Source of the DNA: Hyaloperonospora brassicae | Lineage: Eukaryota > Oomycota > Peronosporomycetes > Peronosporales > Peronosporaceae | Length of the DNA stretch: 64,000 bases | Direction of reading: 5' to 3' | Assembly: GCA_947650285.1 (NCBI GenBank) | Contig: CANTFL010000418.1 | Location: 62,001 to 126,000 of the forward strand | In this document: positions 1-14,063 of the stretch, piece by piece | Numbering within the stretch: position 1 is the first letter of the stretch | Layout of the letters: the number at the start of each line of letters is the position of its first letter | Position numbers and translations under genes: made by a program | The notes under the pieces: model-generated | Databases searched by the model: none | Seen by the model: the letters and a program-made list of their open reading frames with translations, nothing else | Told to the model about the DNA's origin: nothing

Positions 1-3000
1 CCGCTGAGTGCTTTGCAAGACGAGAAACTACAAACACAGAAAGTCAAAAAAAGGTGATTGCGTTTAAATTACTCGGCAGAAAGAAAAACAACAAAAATAG
101 GCATACAAACGGATGAAGTTGCTTACTAGAATGAAAAAAAGACATAAGGGGTAATGCCTTTAACATGTCGGGGTCATCTATTCAGAAAAAACTTAAAACG
201 TTCACTAGGCGTTAAAGTTTGATTTGTTATAATCGCAGTTCGTTCTTTAAGAATCAGGATCACAATGTTTAGAATTACAAACATCTAAAAGGAGCAATAG
301 TCGAATGTCCATCATCGCACTGTTAATTTTATCGATGCAGTAAATGCAGCAAAACGATAAAATCGGTATATTTTTTTATTTTGGGCGATTGTAAAAAAGA
401 TAGTCTCATACTTTGTCATGTTTGTATCTGCTTTGTAAATATCAACTCACATTACGATGTTTAATTTGTGTTTTTGTTTAAAATGAAGTAATCCGTGTTT
501 TTCTTTTATTTCCCATCCAATCAACCTGATATGTCAAACGTTTTAGGGCAATATATATAATTAGGATCAAAGAAGTAGCAGTGACGCTCAAAGAAGTACT
601 ATTATTCATTTCGCTGTCGAAACAGCGCCATACCTATATTTTACGCACCGTAGCATCCTAAAAACTGGATTCCATAAGCGCACAAATAGCACTACATTGA
701 GGAAGAACATACATGCTGGATTACAGATGGGTCAAAAACTAATGGTGGATAGAGGCGTATATAACCAAACCAACTTATTGAATAGCATGTCAGACTCTGA
801 GAATTCACGAATAATAAAGGATAAGGGTAGTAAGATTTTGATATAGTATACAAAATGACTATCGAAACAATTTGCCTTAATGCTATGGTGGTAAACGCCA
901 TTTTTGATACGACAGGCTGATATTTATAATGATTTACGAGCTTTTAGATTATTTCAATATGATGTCGACGTGCAAGTTCATATATAGTTTGCGGTTTAAA
1001 CCTTGACGTAGTGTCCAAGGTTCCTATCGTTTTACCTCATATAGAAAAAACGACAAAAAGATCACATTTATCCTCTGCATCCGTCCTGACAGTGATTATT
1101 CTATCGGCCTCTACCGACAGTCGCGTAAAGGCACCCCATTTTTATAAGTTAATGTGTAAATCATCCAATTACCGTAATGATGAAATGTGTAATGCATGGA
1201 AATCGGCATCTTGCACATATTTCCGATGTTCTCTTTAATATGCAAGAAAAGTTTTGCAGCTTCTGCGTGGTATACATAGCTATACCGATTTGGCATTATC
1301 TTGACGGTCGATCACCGCCATACTAGTCCTTGTCATGATATACACGGAAAAGTCTGCAGATCAGGAGGTAAAAGCATATGCGATATGTTTTATCTCAATA
1401 TTCTTGGAAACGTCCTTGTATATGTTCTGATATCGATGTTCTAATATAATCGCCGAGCAAACATTGTACGATCATAAAAATAAGTACCTAATTTGATGCG
1501 TAGTTCTTCTCCTTTGAGTAATGCGATATGATTATATGAATATAACAAATGGTAGAGATAGTACTTCTCTTATCCAACTAGATACATACTATGGAACATT
1601 TGTGATTAAAACGAGAACATAAAGCATAATTATAAGTTATTATTTCGCAGCTGAAGCCAGCACAACAATTTAGTTGGCCAGACACTCAAAAATGATTAAC
1701 ATTTGTTGAATTTTTGTCTTGAACTATCATGATTGCTGGTTGTATACCATTTGAGCATGTGAATGTTATGTGTAAGTAATATGACATACTAGATAGCAAA
1801 ATAGCACTATAAAAATTGTTTATTACTGTCGTCATTTTTAAGCAAAAAATCCGCAGCTTGGTTATCTACAAATAAATTGTGGAAATATGGTACGTAACAT
1901 GCTGCCATTCATAAAGACTTTACAGTGTCTTAACCGACGTCAATACCAATCGTATATGCAAACCGGTTTTACTAGATACGTTATAATCCTGTATGTGCTG
2001 ATTACATCTTTTGCCAGCCCAACCGTTTTCTTTTAAGGCCAGACTTAGGTAATATAAGCTATCAATTTAAGCGCAGTTGTAGTATATCTTGGCAACAAAA
2101 ATTTGAGGTAATCAGCTCTTATATACTATAAAACACTCGATAAAGTTCATCATTGTTGCTTTAATGAGGTTACAAACAGGAGCGTAGAACGAGATCAGTC
2201 TAAACATAGGAGATTGTAAGTTATATGCAACGTTACATCCATGTTATGAGCAATTTTTTTAACTTTTCGTATGAAAACAGCACAGAATAATTTCTCGCCT
2301 CCAAATTCAAATATGACAAGATAATCAGAATGGCTCCGAACTAGTTTGTACACCGACCCCGGTGGCCCAATGGACAAGAACTGGTACCGGGACCGGCAGA
2401 TACGTTGATCAACACCCGAGCAGAGCCTGTATATTCACACATTGTCGGAGAGTGGCTGCCAACACCAAATATTATCGGTCGCAAGCGTAACCGAATATAC
2501 CCTAAACCTTCTCTGTCAATAAACCTACCCAAACCAGTTTGTGCTTGATGTAGTGATGTTATACTTTGATGGGCCAGAATATATGTTTTCTAATAATTTT
2601 TATCATCCACGTTCGCGTGATTATTATATTCTACTTGTATATTCCTGATTTTTCATCTAAGTATCTTTATTATTTGTCTTGATCAATTTTTTTATTATAC
2701 AATAAATTGATGGCTACAATTAGTTTAACAAACGTATGATTGGTAAGATAAAAATTTGAAACTCATCAATTATGGAAGCTGCCAGATATGTGTGGCAGGT
2801 TAAACGTTAATTCGATAAACTCCAATCATATAGGTTTTAAATCGCTAATAGGCGACCAAGACGTCTTATTAAATAATATATTTGCGAGGTTTATCGTGAA
2901 AAATCAAAATTTATTTAGCATTCATTTCATATTATCGAGACGCTGAGGCTTTGCTGAATATATAACCTGTATAACTAACTTAAAAAGTATGATCATCCAA

Positions 3001-6000
3001 GATGGCGACTTTGGATTTTGCGAGATTAAATGCGTCCAAATAGATGTAAAAAAACTAAGAATACATGCAAGATAGATACGTACAGTATTAACAAGCGCTA
3101 AGCTTACGTTGTTTAATGTCAATTTCAAGACCTTCATAATCAACCTTGTGTCGATCTTCGTTTTAGGATACATTAGTTGTGGTAGGTTTTTTAAAAAAAA
3201 TTATATTTATTGCCTACATACCATCGGAGCAATCAACTAAAATATAATATAGCTTTAAAGTGATATACTTTGATATGCGCTGCTGAATATTCGTTATTGT
3301 ACTAATTCGTTTTTGTTTAAAAAGGGAATAAAATACAACATATTTTTCTGTATTGCCAATCTTTTTTCGATATGTACGTTTACTATTATCACTACTTAAT
3401 TGCATACATAAATGCTTGCGCTGGATGTATTATATGCTGTGATGCAAGAAAGCAATTAACAAATGCGAAGCGAAGCGTTTTAAAGCAGTGAGTAAACTTT
3501 GGTACCATTAATTAAAAAATATTTTACGAACATACTTTTTCAAATAATCTTTTTCAAAAGTACGCATTAGCAAATTGGTTATTAAACCCATTGTATTCCA
3601 AGTATATTTGCAAGATTATGCATCCTATTTTGAAAGCAGGTCACATTAATCTGGCGATGTTAAGCCTGTTATTTGTATAATTGGCGAACGGTTACTAGTA
3701 AAAGCCTGTAACGCGCCGAGATTTTGAAAGATCAGTAATCTATTTCAGCAAGTTTATGCATACAAGAAACTGCAGAAACACATTAAATCGTCCAAATGGA
3801 TATTTGGTTTTATAATAGCGATAAACAAATAGTTAATGCGCGGAACTTAAATAGTCACAGTTAAACAGTGCCCTAATATGTAAAACTCTATGCACTATAT
3901 GGTATGCCTGACGTCAGGGATCGAGAGCTATATTGACTAGAGGTTTCGACTGGTACGTAATAATATAATCCGGCTAAGGTGAATATATTTTCTTCTTCGG
4001 AAATAAAATTCTGCTCACGATCTTACGAATAGACTGCTTCTACATCTTCGAGATACCAGATAGTAAACATTAAGGATAGTACCTTCTAAACCTTTGATAC
4101 AACAACTTGGCTAAAAAGTCAGAATCTTTTTTATTACGAATTAGACATGTGACGGATCGTATAAGTCATTGACACCGCATTTTCATTCAGAATATACCAC
4201 ACTAGAATTTCTACGAGAGTGTGAAGCGTCGATACTTACCCCTTACTGTGACGTCAAAATGTTTAAAAAGTGCTGCTAAGACCATGCCGGTTTTAAAGTT
4301 ATACATAGTAAACAATATTCTGTGAATTGCCTTCAACGAATGGATGTAAATATTACATACATTTTAGGAGCTAAAATCATCAGCCAAATGTGCAGGCCGA
4401 ATCTCTTACATATGTTTTTTTGTATGCCATACAAGTATTGTGTAGTAAAAAATAATCTTTACACGACAGCATACTCAACACGTCATGTATTACTTTGATA
4501 AAAAAAGCTCATGGTATTTCAAAACAATAGATTGTATATGAAGTGCCGAATGTGTCGTATATCCTTGCCAAATAATACCTTCATAATATAATATTTTATT
4601 CATTTAAAAATGAAATAAGGTCATTACTTGACTAAAATTTGTTATTAGTTCTAACTATCATTTAGAAACGCATTGAATTTATCCTATATTAATTTCAACG
4701 TACTATGTTATATATCTTTGAAAGGATAGGTTGTTAAAGGTATGTTTGTAATGTATCATCCAGTATCCTGTAATATTTATGTTAAGTGTCGTATACCCCT
4801 GTACTCATATTGACATATATTAATTCGTAAATTGATCCTACAAATAATACATGTTTATTTACACGCTTCGGAACTGTTGCGTACTTGCGCAGTAAATAAT
4901 ATATGTCAGATATAAAGCTTGATTTATACGATAAATAATACTACCCTAAAAAAATTAATGTGACATTTTATTTGATTGACATGCTTGTAACAGAAACGGG
5001 ACATTGGCATGAAACGTTGTATTGATTAAGTGTTTGTAATTAAAATAAAAGTGTATTAACATAAAGACGATGGCATATTCAATACTGTCCTAAGTCAATG
5101 TTTACAGCAGACGAGTGACAAAGCAAGCCTTGTTTGCGTACAATGCGATGAAATTTAGATGCAAATTCAGTGTTTTGTGGCCATGGTTAAGGGTGGCTTA
5201 AAGGTATATTTTGTTAACTTTAAAGAAAGACGTCCGTAGAATTATAAAAAAATGTGGTATTTGCGCGAGATATAGAAAAGCACTTGTGCTGAAAATATTA
5301 CTGACATCCCATTCCTATTTCCGTACAAGCGCTTGTACATTTTTTTAACTTTAATGATTGTGTTGATCGTGTCAAGTGGGTAATTACATCATGATTATCT
5401 CCAAAAACTATTAAATCGACCGGGGGTTGCTGATACGCCCAAAAAACGGATACACCAAAAGTAGTGTGACTCATTTTAATATATCGTGCGACATCACAAT
5501 TCACGACGAGTCTGAACCATTGATCGCGGCACAAAGTAAAGGGGTTTTTTTGTTAGGTTGTATTGGATCTTTATGTTCATTGGGCTTTAAATGGCGACAA
5601 AGGAAAGCGTCCAATCGGACGGGCGGACCGAGTCACGAAATATATAATAGCTGGAAGATGCAATGTGCTACTTAGTGTAGTATTCTATATATTTCTGCGT
5701 GTATCAGTAATTAAATAATGGTGAATATTTAAGTATCGCGAATACTTCTCTTAAATAGCTACGCACAGTAAAATATCGATCAAAAGAACGAATTTACTGT
5801 ATTTCGAGACCGACCAAAGGAGAAACATCAATTTTGATTTTATCAGTCATTTATTGATTACAAACCATGATCTTTTATGTGAGAAGGTATGTTTGGAATC
5901 CATACAAGATTTTTGTAAATTAAGCTCGCACAATTATACTCATGATTGCCATATGTTTCGCATTTAAATTATGTGTTAGTTGATATCATGGTATAAGCCC

Positions 6001-7103
6001 GACATCAACAATATCCTGCGCAATCAGTACTTTAGAAGCTATATAAGAGGTAAATTTCGGCGCGATTGATTACAGCACCATTATTAAAAGGTAATGATTA
6101 AAAGCAACGTCTCTCAATTAGATTTCTTTACATTATTAATAATTTTCAGTCGAGTTACTGTAATCACATGTTATTTCGATACGTGCTCAATATCAGATCT
6201 ACGGTCGATATATTATGTGGGCTAGACTTTGGTCATTATGAGAAAAATATGAAGCGTCCAAACATTTGAGAGCATTATTTAAATGGCGTGTCAATAAACA
6301 ACTTGATTGCTCCCCGGGCGGCATGGGCTGCTAAATTAAATGTGCTCTCATAAAAAATATAACAAATAAAGATATAGATCACATTTCAAGTCTTGTATCG
6401 AGGATAAAATTACCCTTCGACGTGGAATCACTTTTTTCGAATGTAGTAATGAATTTCTGTTCCCAGAATAGAACTTGATCGGGATATTAAACAAAGTCCC
6501 GAAAAAAGTTGAATGATATACAAAACACACATTTATTAAAAAGGACCATATCCGTAAATTTCCGACTTAGCATATAGCCATAGGGCCACATATTGTTTGC
6601 CCAGTTCTAAATAATATTATATAAGCGCGTGAATTTTGTTTAATTTGTTTTAGTTTTTATGTTTTATCGCTAGTTTCAACAGTATCACTACAACAAAACT
6701 AAATTACGTTACATAAAAAATAGTAGATATATTAGACGACCCGTATTTTATTCAAACAAGATTGCTACTGGGTCAATAAATCTATTGCCGCCATTTTATG
6801 ACCGAAGACCATACCTGGTCCAAAATATTAATAGCAAAAGAAATTTTATCTACTTCATTCTATGTTTACTCTGTATATGCAGCGCAACTCCCCATTTACG
6901 GACCAAAAATCTATCACCTCCTTATTAAATACGTGCTCAATCAGCGACCATGTAGCTTTCACCACAAAGGCTGTAAGATCCCATAATTCATATAGAATTT
7001 TTTTCGATTGCGGGTCATTCGTTTTTCTTGTCCATATCTGTCTTCCGATTTTTGACCGTCTCAAATTAAATAAGCAGGCTCATTAAGCTATTCCATTTAA
7101 CGT

Positions 7104-7173
7104 ATTATCCAATATAGCTACTAATTAGCAAATGTAAATGGAAATTTGTTAATTAGTAGCGAAATTGGATAAT
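7104..7173. repeat. 31 bp near-perfect hairpin, MITE-like
   Basis: Bases 7104-7134 are the reverse complement of about 7143-7173 with roughly five mismatches, separated by an 8-base loop. The outermost bases read TTATCC and GGATAA, and each end is bordered by TA. That would fit a tiny Tc1/mariner-type remnant that duplicates TA, or a small-RNA foldback. The element is only about 70 bp, so it could also be a local inverted duplication. I saw no second copy in the window. Confidence 0.6.
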
Positions 7174-10100
7174 ATTCTTGCATTGTGTATGCGTAAACGT
7201 TATTGCATCAGAGTATACGTTTTGATCTTAAATTAAGAGAAACTATTGTTGCTTCTTTTTAATTTCAGATATCCCTAGTCCGCGTTTGTATGCTTCGGAA
7301 TGCAAAGTATTTACGAGAGAAGCAGCTCATAAGCAAAGCCTACTACATTGTAATCATCGTTAGGTGTATCCTCGTCTGCACCCCATCTCATTTTGAGTGA
7401 AACGTCAACTTTACGCAATTCAGCTTAGGCAATTTTTGCTGCATGTAATCCTAATCTTGTCCCTCGCGACCGGGTGCCTCATTTGTACCATTATTATATG
7501 TGCGTGCTAGCGTTTAAATTCATTGAACATTCACATGTCCGTCAAATCCAACATTTGACCAATAATCTGGTATTACACGCTTCATTGCGCCTATATTTCG
7601 ATGCGGAGCCTTTTTATACGTACAATAAATTTCCACGATTTTTTATATCGAAGACGAATCGGCAGGAAGACTGGCACGCCGTTAATCGTCTTGCATCTTC
7701 ATGGCATATAACAGCCGTTATCTGGATTATTATAATAGTGTCTGATCTTTTGACAAGGTTCTTAAAAACGTCTAAATAAATCAATTTGTTTACATTGTTT
7801 GGTTAGTTGTCTCTGAACAATAAAGCCAGTGAATTTTGAAGATACCAATTGGGCGTACTTAGCATTTGGGGTTAAGCATAGTATAAAGGCTGTTATATAG
7901 CCAAATTTGTTTTGGCTTGCATTTTTTGTGACATCAGACTATTTGTTGCAGCCACACGTGGTGAGTACTACTACTATATCTAATAAATTTGGCTGCAATC
8001 AGTTATCAATAAAACGCGAGCCATTATTTGTACCTGAAGGGTCTTCATTCAGGCCTATCTACCGGATTAATTGTCTATTGGTCGATACATTATTAACAAG
8101 ATGATTATTGACGACACAAATGTGAAAAATGTAGTATAATATACATAGCTATAAGTAAGCCCAGTAGTTATAGCCAAGGTATGTAGATCTTGCGGGTTTG
8201 TATTTTTTAAGTATTCAGGTTTTACCTGCAGAAAAAAGTAAGCAAATTATATATTTACCCCTCACTCAGTCATGCTCAAGTAGACATTTTCTTTTAGAAC
8301 GTCTTACTGAGTACTTTTTATTCAGTCTCATATTAATTTAAATTATTAAATTTAATGGTTTGCATTGATGTTCATGTTTCGGTATATATTGATGTTCGTC
8401 TGAAAAGCTACGGGCTAATTTAATATACCTTTTACGGCATACTAATTTGTTATAAAAAAACGTCACCTACAAAAGTAAATACAAATGATCAACACCCTCA
8501 TGTCTTTTCGATTGTAAATAAAGGCATTTCAATATCCGCCTTATGAAGTTTTATATCTGGCGTGTGTACCTAAAGATCGATCCCTTTATTCTTAAACTCC
8601 ATCGGATAAACAATTATCTCTTGTCGATAAAATATTGGTTTATTAGTCCAATTGTATTGCATACTATTTCGTCACCATTTCTTATGCTGGACATGGGCGG
8701 GTTGTGTAAAGGTATAATTTAGAACAAATGGTCGCTTCTTTTAACTGAGAAAAGTACCTAACTAATTGAGAAGTTGCCGTAGTCTTGATCACCTTGACTG
8801 TCTATAACCATTAACATACAATTCTAACGTCCTTCAATCGTTGAAATGTAGAAGTCACGTAAAGAGTAAATTCCGACTCTCATTATTTTTCGCCATGAAC
8901 AATCTTGCAAAATATAGAAGCAGTAGCTAAAAATAGGCGCCATAAATTCGTAGGATGACATAACGTCCGGGCGTGGATGATAGCCATTTTACCCCTTTCA
9001 TATGACATGCTTTAAATTAACCCTGTTTTTTCACTGTTACATTGAACGTCATATTTCAGACGTTTATTCACATATGTACGTAGTAGATACACAGATATAT
9101 CTGCGCCATCGTTTCATTACTCCGACGTGCAAGTAGTCGTTTTTGTAAAATGCAACGCGGTACTCATTGCGACGTAACCTTATCCATTCTCTTTTAGTTA
9201 AACGTCATATCATTTTTCATTGGTGCGGCTGTGCTAGCTGTATTATGAGCGTAACAGTCGCGCCAAACACAGCGGCAACTTATAATTACTGAAATATAAA
9301 TATACATATTTTTTTAAATTTGTTGCTGGTGCGCTGGCTAAGTACTAACACAAATGTACCAGACCGTCTACGTCATATTTAGAAAATACATGACCATCAT
9401 CAGGAGTGGCAGTTAGGTTTAAAATGAGTGTAAGGACCGATTTAAAATCGCCATATTTACTATTTGGTGTCATGCCAAACATTGTAAATAGATGTATCCT
9501 ATCCGTACTGTGTATTATCAATCAGCATAATCGTCGAAATTTTTCAAGCTCAATCGATTTATGGAACTTCTGCTAATGCGAATTTTATAAATCTCGAAAA
9601 AAGAGTGCCTACCATTATATCCGCGATATGTATTCGAGTAGCATTTCTAGCGTAGGTGAGAAGCGTGTGATTGGATCGCTACTATATCCTTCATGCTGTC
9701 ATCTGTTGCAATCTAAGTGATAAAAGCGGTCAAAATTAAAATGGCACTATAATGTAGCGTTTCGCAGAGCATCTAATGTAGATTATGCTTCTCATTGTTT
9801 ATTTCAAAAAATCTGCGAACCTATGGTCTTTTCATTTGGAACTTAGTACTATTTTTTTCTATATGCCGTGCTTATATAAATTAAAGACTGTTGACCATAA
9901 GTTTGCAAAGAGTGCAGGATTCAGTACATTACTAGCATGGTGGCTATCCTGATAGCCTGACGTTGCGCAATGAAGGCATTCAAAAAACAAGTGAAATATT
10001 TGGCTTAATCCTTACTGATATACGTGTGACTTATGCGTTAGCATTTCCACATAATCTATATGCAATCATCTCCATTATTAAATGATTTAAATATAAATAG

Positions 10101-10511
10101 GATATTTCGTAAGGAGCGCTACTAGAATAATGTAAAATTGACCACTTCATTAAATCAAAATATCTTAAAAAATGGTTTTAATCCCATCGATGAATTTGTA
10201 CGCCTATAGGTTAGCTGTGTACGTAGCAACTTTATGATACTTTTGAAGGATTATCTCGAATTAAATCACTAAATGGGTGATAGAGGTCAATAAAATAATA
10301 AACTGTAAAACTAGGTGAAAGTATATCCTTACGAATAGTAAGAAAAAGGGAAACCGCTTTCTTGAGTCGGCAAGAATGGGCAAATGAACGAAAGCAACTC
10401 TCTTTAAATTGATTAAAAGCCGACTTTGATGCACCGATAGCTCACTGCACCAAATTAATTTGCATAAAAGTATCACGCAGAGCTTGCAGATGATCCGGTC
10501 GAGATCCATTT

Positions 10512-10522
10512 CCCCCCCCCCC
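10512..10522. repeat. C11 homopolymer run
   Basis: Eleven consecutive C follow a T-rich junction in an otherwise AT-rich stretch. It is probably a simple slippage tract, and assembly error at this length is possible. Confidence 0.9.
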
Positions 10523-10878
10523 GAGATAAATTTGCAAGAATAAGAAATTAATGTGTCCGTACAAGAAATATTAGACTAATACATGCTCCTGTCAGCTCAA
10601 ATTTGTTTCTTTACCATGCAAAAGCAGGCAATCGTAATTCCAGAAATAGTTATTAATCCTGCATTATGATCAATAAAACGCTCGATTCAGGAAGCATACG
10701 GTGGCATTAACGTTACTTACGCCAAGAAAAAGAGACACTATGTACACCGAATCATACGCTCAATCTATTTGGTGCGCACAACGTTACGAAACGCCCATCA
10801 GGCCGCAAATACAGGCAAGAAAAGCCTTTCGGCGTTGTTGATAATATTAACAGCGTATTGGATCGTAAATAAAAGATG

Positions 10879-10910
10879 GGGTCAGCAAGTGCCGAGCGAT
10901 CTGCTGACCC
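10879..10910. repeat. Perfect 9 bp stem-loop
   Basis: GGGTCAGCA at 10879-10887 pairs exactly with TGCTGACCC at 10902-10910 across a 14-base loop. The stem is GC-rich against an AT-rich background. There is no T-tract after it and no gene before it, so I do not call it a terminator. Confidence 0.7.
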
Positions 10911-11987
10911 AGCAACATCAAGAGAGTATGCATGCTTTTTATCCAAGTTGCTTTCGATACCAATTATCTCTAATTTACTGCTCCTATTTAACAATATATA
11001 TCATCGTCTTGCAGATCGAATTGACTTAAATGCGTATTTTGAGCTATCTTTTAATGCAAGTCATCGGTCAGTTCTTTTTCAAATGACAGTCGTAAAAAGA
11101 TCTTAGACTAGATTAAGTTGAGCGCAAGACCAATCTAATATCGATGCCATTACGACTTGGAATAGACGCATCCGAAATATTGAAATGAGAGCCTGTAATA
11201 GAAGGAATACGTACGATGGCGATCTCATTGTACCAAATGAGAATATAATATTCAATGCATCCCTTTATGTGATCGTTTTAGAAAACTCGAGTCATGCATT
11301 AGCTGGTATAACCGATCCGTATTGATATTACCCACTTTTGATCATATGTGCATTTGGTTAGAATGTTAATTATTCATAAGCGTGTTTCAGTAAGTGTTAT
11401 AGACGTAGTTGATAGTCAGGCGGTAAGCCAACCGCACAAGACCTCGTTCTAGTTAACCACTACATTGTATGCCAATCTGGAGACGCTCGATGATGTATCG
11501 CAGACCGAGACATAGGCTCAACACTTAAAATACTGAGTGAATTGGGACATGCTTGACTACCGGGCATGCTAGAAGAAAAATCATCTTATTTTGCAAACGA
11601 AAGTACGTAATTAATGGTATAATTAAAAGTGACCTTGTTGGAGCTACTGGATATGGTAGCACTTCGATTTTTAATAGGATTAACAATGAGTCCCTTTCTA
11701 TATGAGAAAAAAATTGTTACGGAAAATTTAAGAATAATACGCCCAACAAAGTAACTCAATAAGTATTAGAGACTACAAGCCATTATATAAAAACGTGACG
11801 GATCAAGCATTGGTGCTTACACAATGTCTCTGGAAGCTTATCTAAAGTGATATAATGGTTTAAATTATAGCCTAAAATATTAACATAGCCAGATTTGTAC
11901 AGGTCCACGGAAAGTATATCTGCGTACTCGTTACATATGACATATAAATAGGTAGCCTGTAAAACAAACCAGTTCTTATAGCTCATT

Positions 11988-12463
11988 TGAAACGGATTTA
12001 CACGTCTACTGGTAGTCGAAAACAGGTATGGTACACACAAGGGATGAGATGCTATTTAAACTGATATTAGAACACATTATCATTCGGTTATCGCTGATGT
12101 CTGTCAAACATTTATTACAAAATCTTGAGAGAGGTTTATATAAGACATTAGTTTATAAATTAATTACTTTGTCCAAAGTGTTCTTTCAGGTTATGAAAAA
12201 AAAAGATATATTTCCACTATGATCCGAAATACACTTGTATCTCTGAGGCGTCTTGTGATCTTTTGAGGAAGTAGCATCACCTTATTTAAGCATCTACCCT
12301 TCTTGATTTCTGTCCGTTATTTTTTAATTCGTTTGTTCCTCCTGGAACAGGGACCGTAATCTCTCTACGCTTGTTGACTCTGTGAGTCGGGTTTTTTAAA
12401 CCAAAGATGCTCGTTAAGCGTTAAGTATTCCTCTGATTCATGGAGCTGTGTACCTCCGCTACA
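11988..12463 (+). mobile_element. Eroded solo LTR of the gypsy family at 32,092-39,863
   Basis: This 476 bp segment aligns along its whole length with the 483 bp 3' LTR at 39,381-39,863. Shared landmarks include the TACACG start region, CACAAGGGATG, CTGATGTCTGTCAA, TCTCTGAGGCGTCTTG, CTGGAACAGGGACCG, the terminal CTCCGCTACA and the TG...CA ends. It lacks the 51 bp duplication present in the 5' LTR. No internal element sequence lies beside it, so it is a solo LTR, presumably left by recombination between two LTRs. The flanking pentamers TCATT (11,983-11,987) and TCCTT (12,464-12,468) could be a target duplication with one change. Identity is clearly lower than between the two LTRs of the full element (I estimate around 70 percent), so it is much older. 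Confidence 0.93.
12376..12402 (+). repeat. Conserved micro-hairpin pair in the solo LTR
   Basis: Two adjacent perfect 5 bp stems with 3-nt loops survive here: GACTC-tgt-GAGTC at 12,376-12,388 and GGTTT-ttt-AAACC at 12,390-12,402. They occupy the same register as hairpins in the full-length element. In the second one the loop-closing C-G pair of the 3' LTR copy (GGTTC-gta-GAACC) has become T-A on both sides, so pairing is preserved despite sequence change. Confidence 0.75.
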
Positions 12464-13935
12464 TCCTTATATCGATTATAGAATGACGGAAGGACCAGGA
12501 TTCAGTTGTGCCCATCTTGCATTATGTGTTCGTTTAGGCTATATACTCTATAGAAATTTCAATTGATTAATTTCATGAATCTATAGCGCATGGTTTGCCT
12601 TAGACCAAAGGCACTCACCAACAAAATAAATGAAGACCGTGTCAAAAAACAATGTCATGAGAAGTAGCCACTGCCTCGTCATTCAATGATAGCAATGAGC
12701 TTTGTCGATCGATTAGTTGCGGGCAAGTGATTTTGTCAACCTCATTACTTAAGGTCCTTCATTTTTGTACAGAAGATCACATTAAGATGGTGATTACCGC
12801 ACGATTTAAATGAATCGATTGTTGGAATGGTACAGAGTCAGACGCTAATACTATATAAGCGATAAAATTATGGATAATTATCGACGTAGTATCATTGTTG
12901 TGTATGTAGATCTGATGGGTTGCTTCTATAAAAACCATTGGCTAACACGGGACATTATCTGCACATTAAAAAAATCTTATATTTCAATCAAATAATGGAT
13001 TACTTTTTCACAAGGGATAACTAATTCCGCAACCACGCTCAACAGATATGTACCAAATCTGCTTAGATAGGTACCCAAATTTGCACCATGCTGTCTCGAT
13101 AATGTTTTCTTATATAGCCGGGCTGTTGATAGAATTATAAAAGCAGGAGTCTATGAACTATTATTCATAATGGATTATACACATAGGCGTTAGCACATAT
13201 TGTAAACAGACATCAGTATGCCTACATTCGCAGCTGGCAAAATTTCACAATTTTGGTGTAATGTCGAAAAAACGGTGTACGCCTCGATACGGAAAGATGA
13301 AGACGAAAACCTACGAGACACTTCCAGCCGATCCACGGAATTACAACGGTTGTTATGATTGCGGCGTACTTGCACAAGCACTCGCGGCATATTCGCCGCG
13401 AACTCAAATTATCTTCGAGGCTTAAGAAAGAAAAAAGCGATATTGGAGAGCCACGTATCAGCACTTCTTTAATATTTTAAATGACCTTAATATAATCGCC
13501 TATGTCGGCCATTGTTTATCGAGAATGACAATTTCATATGGTCTGTGATACCAAAAAGTCCATAATGGTCGAATTGTTAATGCAATATGAGCCTGAATGC
13601 GCAATGCGCCGTCTGTTATCATAAGCGTCATATGTAAACAGCTGATCGCAGTAACCGATGCAGAAAAAGCGCCTTGTTATGAAATATAAAATGGCTAATG
13701 CAACCACCAGCTTTAATGAGATAGGTCGTTCATTACCCAAACATATCATGTGTCATAACGCACGGCCGTAAATAGTCCACCCACCTCGCAACAAATAGCA
13801 AGGTCGTTTTTGTAATATATGTATAAATGTTACAAGGGTATCAGACTGTCCATTAAAAAGAATTGTCACAAGCTTAAAGACTAGAGAGTATAGAATATTT
13901 TACAAAACATTACAATAAATATATGAATTGCTACA
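12464..13935. other. Intergenic stretch, nothing identified
   Basis: I see no supported gene here. The patch 13,200-13,480 is less AT-rich and has overlapping frames of 60-80 codons on the minus strand, but no motif I recognise. Frames 13,534-13,749 and neighbours look like chance translation. Confidence 0.5.
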
Positions 13936-13998
13936 TTCACACCCCTTTTTGTTAGGTTCACACCCTTCCTTCAGATCTTATATATACATTGTACGAAA

Positions 13999-14063
13999 TC
14001 GCCGTTGGACAAAGACGAGTGCTTTATCTGCCACTTGTCTACAAGCGACATCTTGCGAGAGCT
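13999..14063 (+). pseudogene. Adenylate kinase fragment, left arm
   Basis: The plus strand encodes SPLDKDECFICHLSTSDILRE, which corresponds to the segment after the P-loop of adenylate kinase (normally Ser-Pro-Leu-x-Lys-Asp-Glu, then Cys-His-Leu-Ala-Thr-Gly-Asp-Met-Leu-Arg). The Gly of the conserved TGD has become Ser. Immediately upstream, ATCTTATATATACATTGT reads Ile-Leu where the P-loop strand should begin, but the glycine-rich loop itself is missing. Homology to adenylate kinase stops after the Leu-Arg, where the right copy continues. It is a non-functional fragment. Confidence 0.65.

Larger units (their letters stand above)
1..11987. other. AT-rich desert without recognisable genes
   Basis: No reading frame here exceeds about 101 codons, and none shows a recognisable domain, signal peptide plus effector motif, or biased codon use. 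The frames are rich in Tyr, Ile, Phe and Asn, as expected from chance translation of AT-rich DNA. The stretch holds a 31 bp hairpin (7104-7173), a short GC-rich patch near 2,340-2,540, a C11 run and one strong 9 bp stem-loop, each discussed separately. I infer old intergenic or deeply eroded transposon DNA. Confidence 0.6.

Noticed and set aside
7474..7779. 101-codon plus-strand frame
   Set aside because: No motif and no coding bias; treated as chance.
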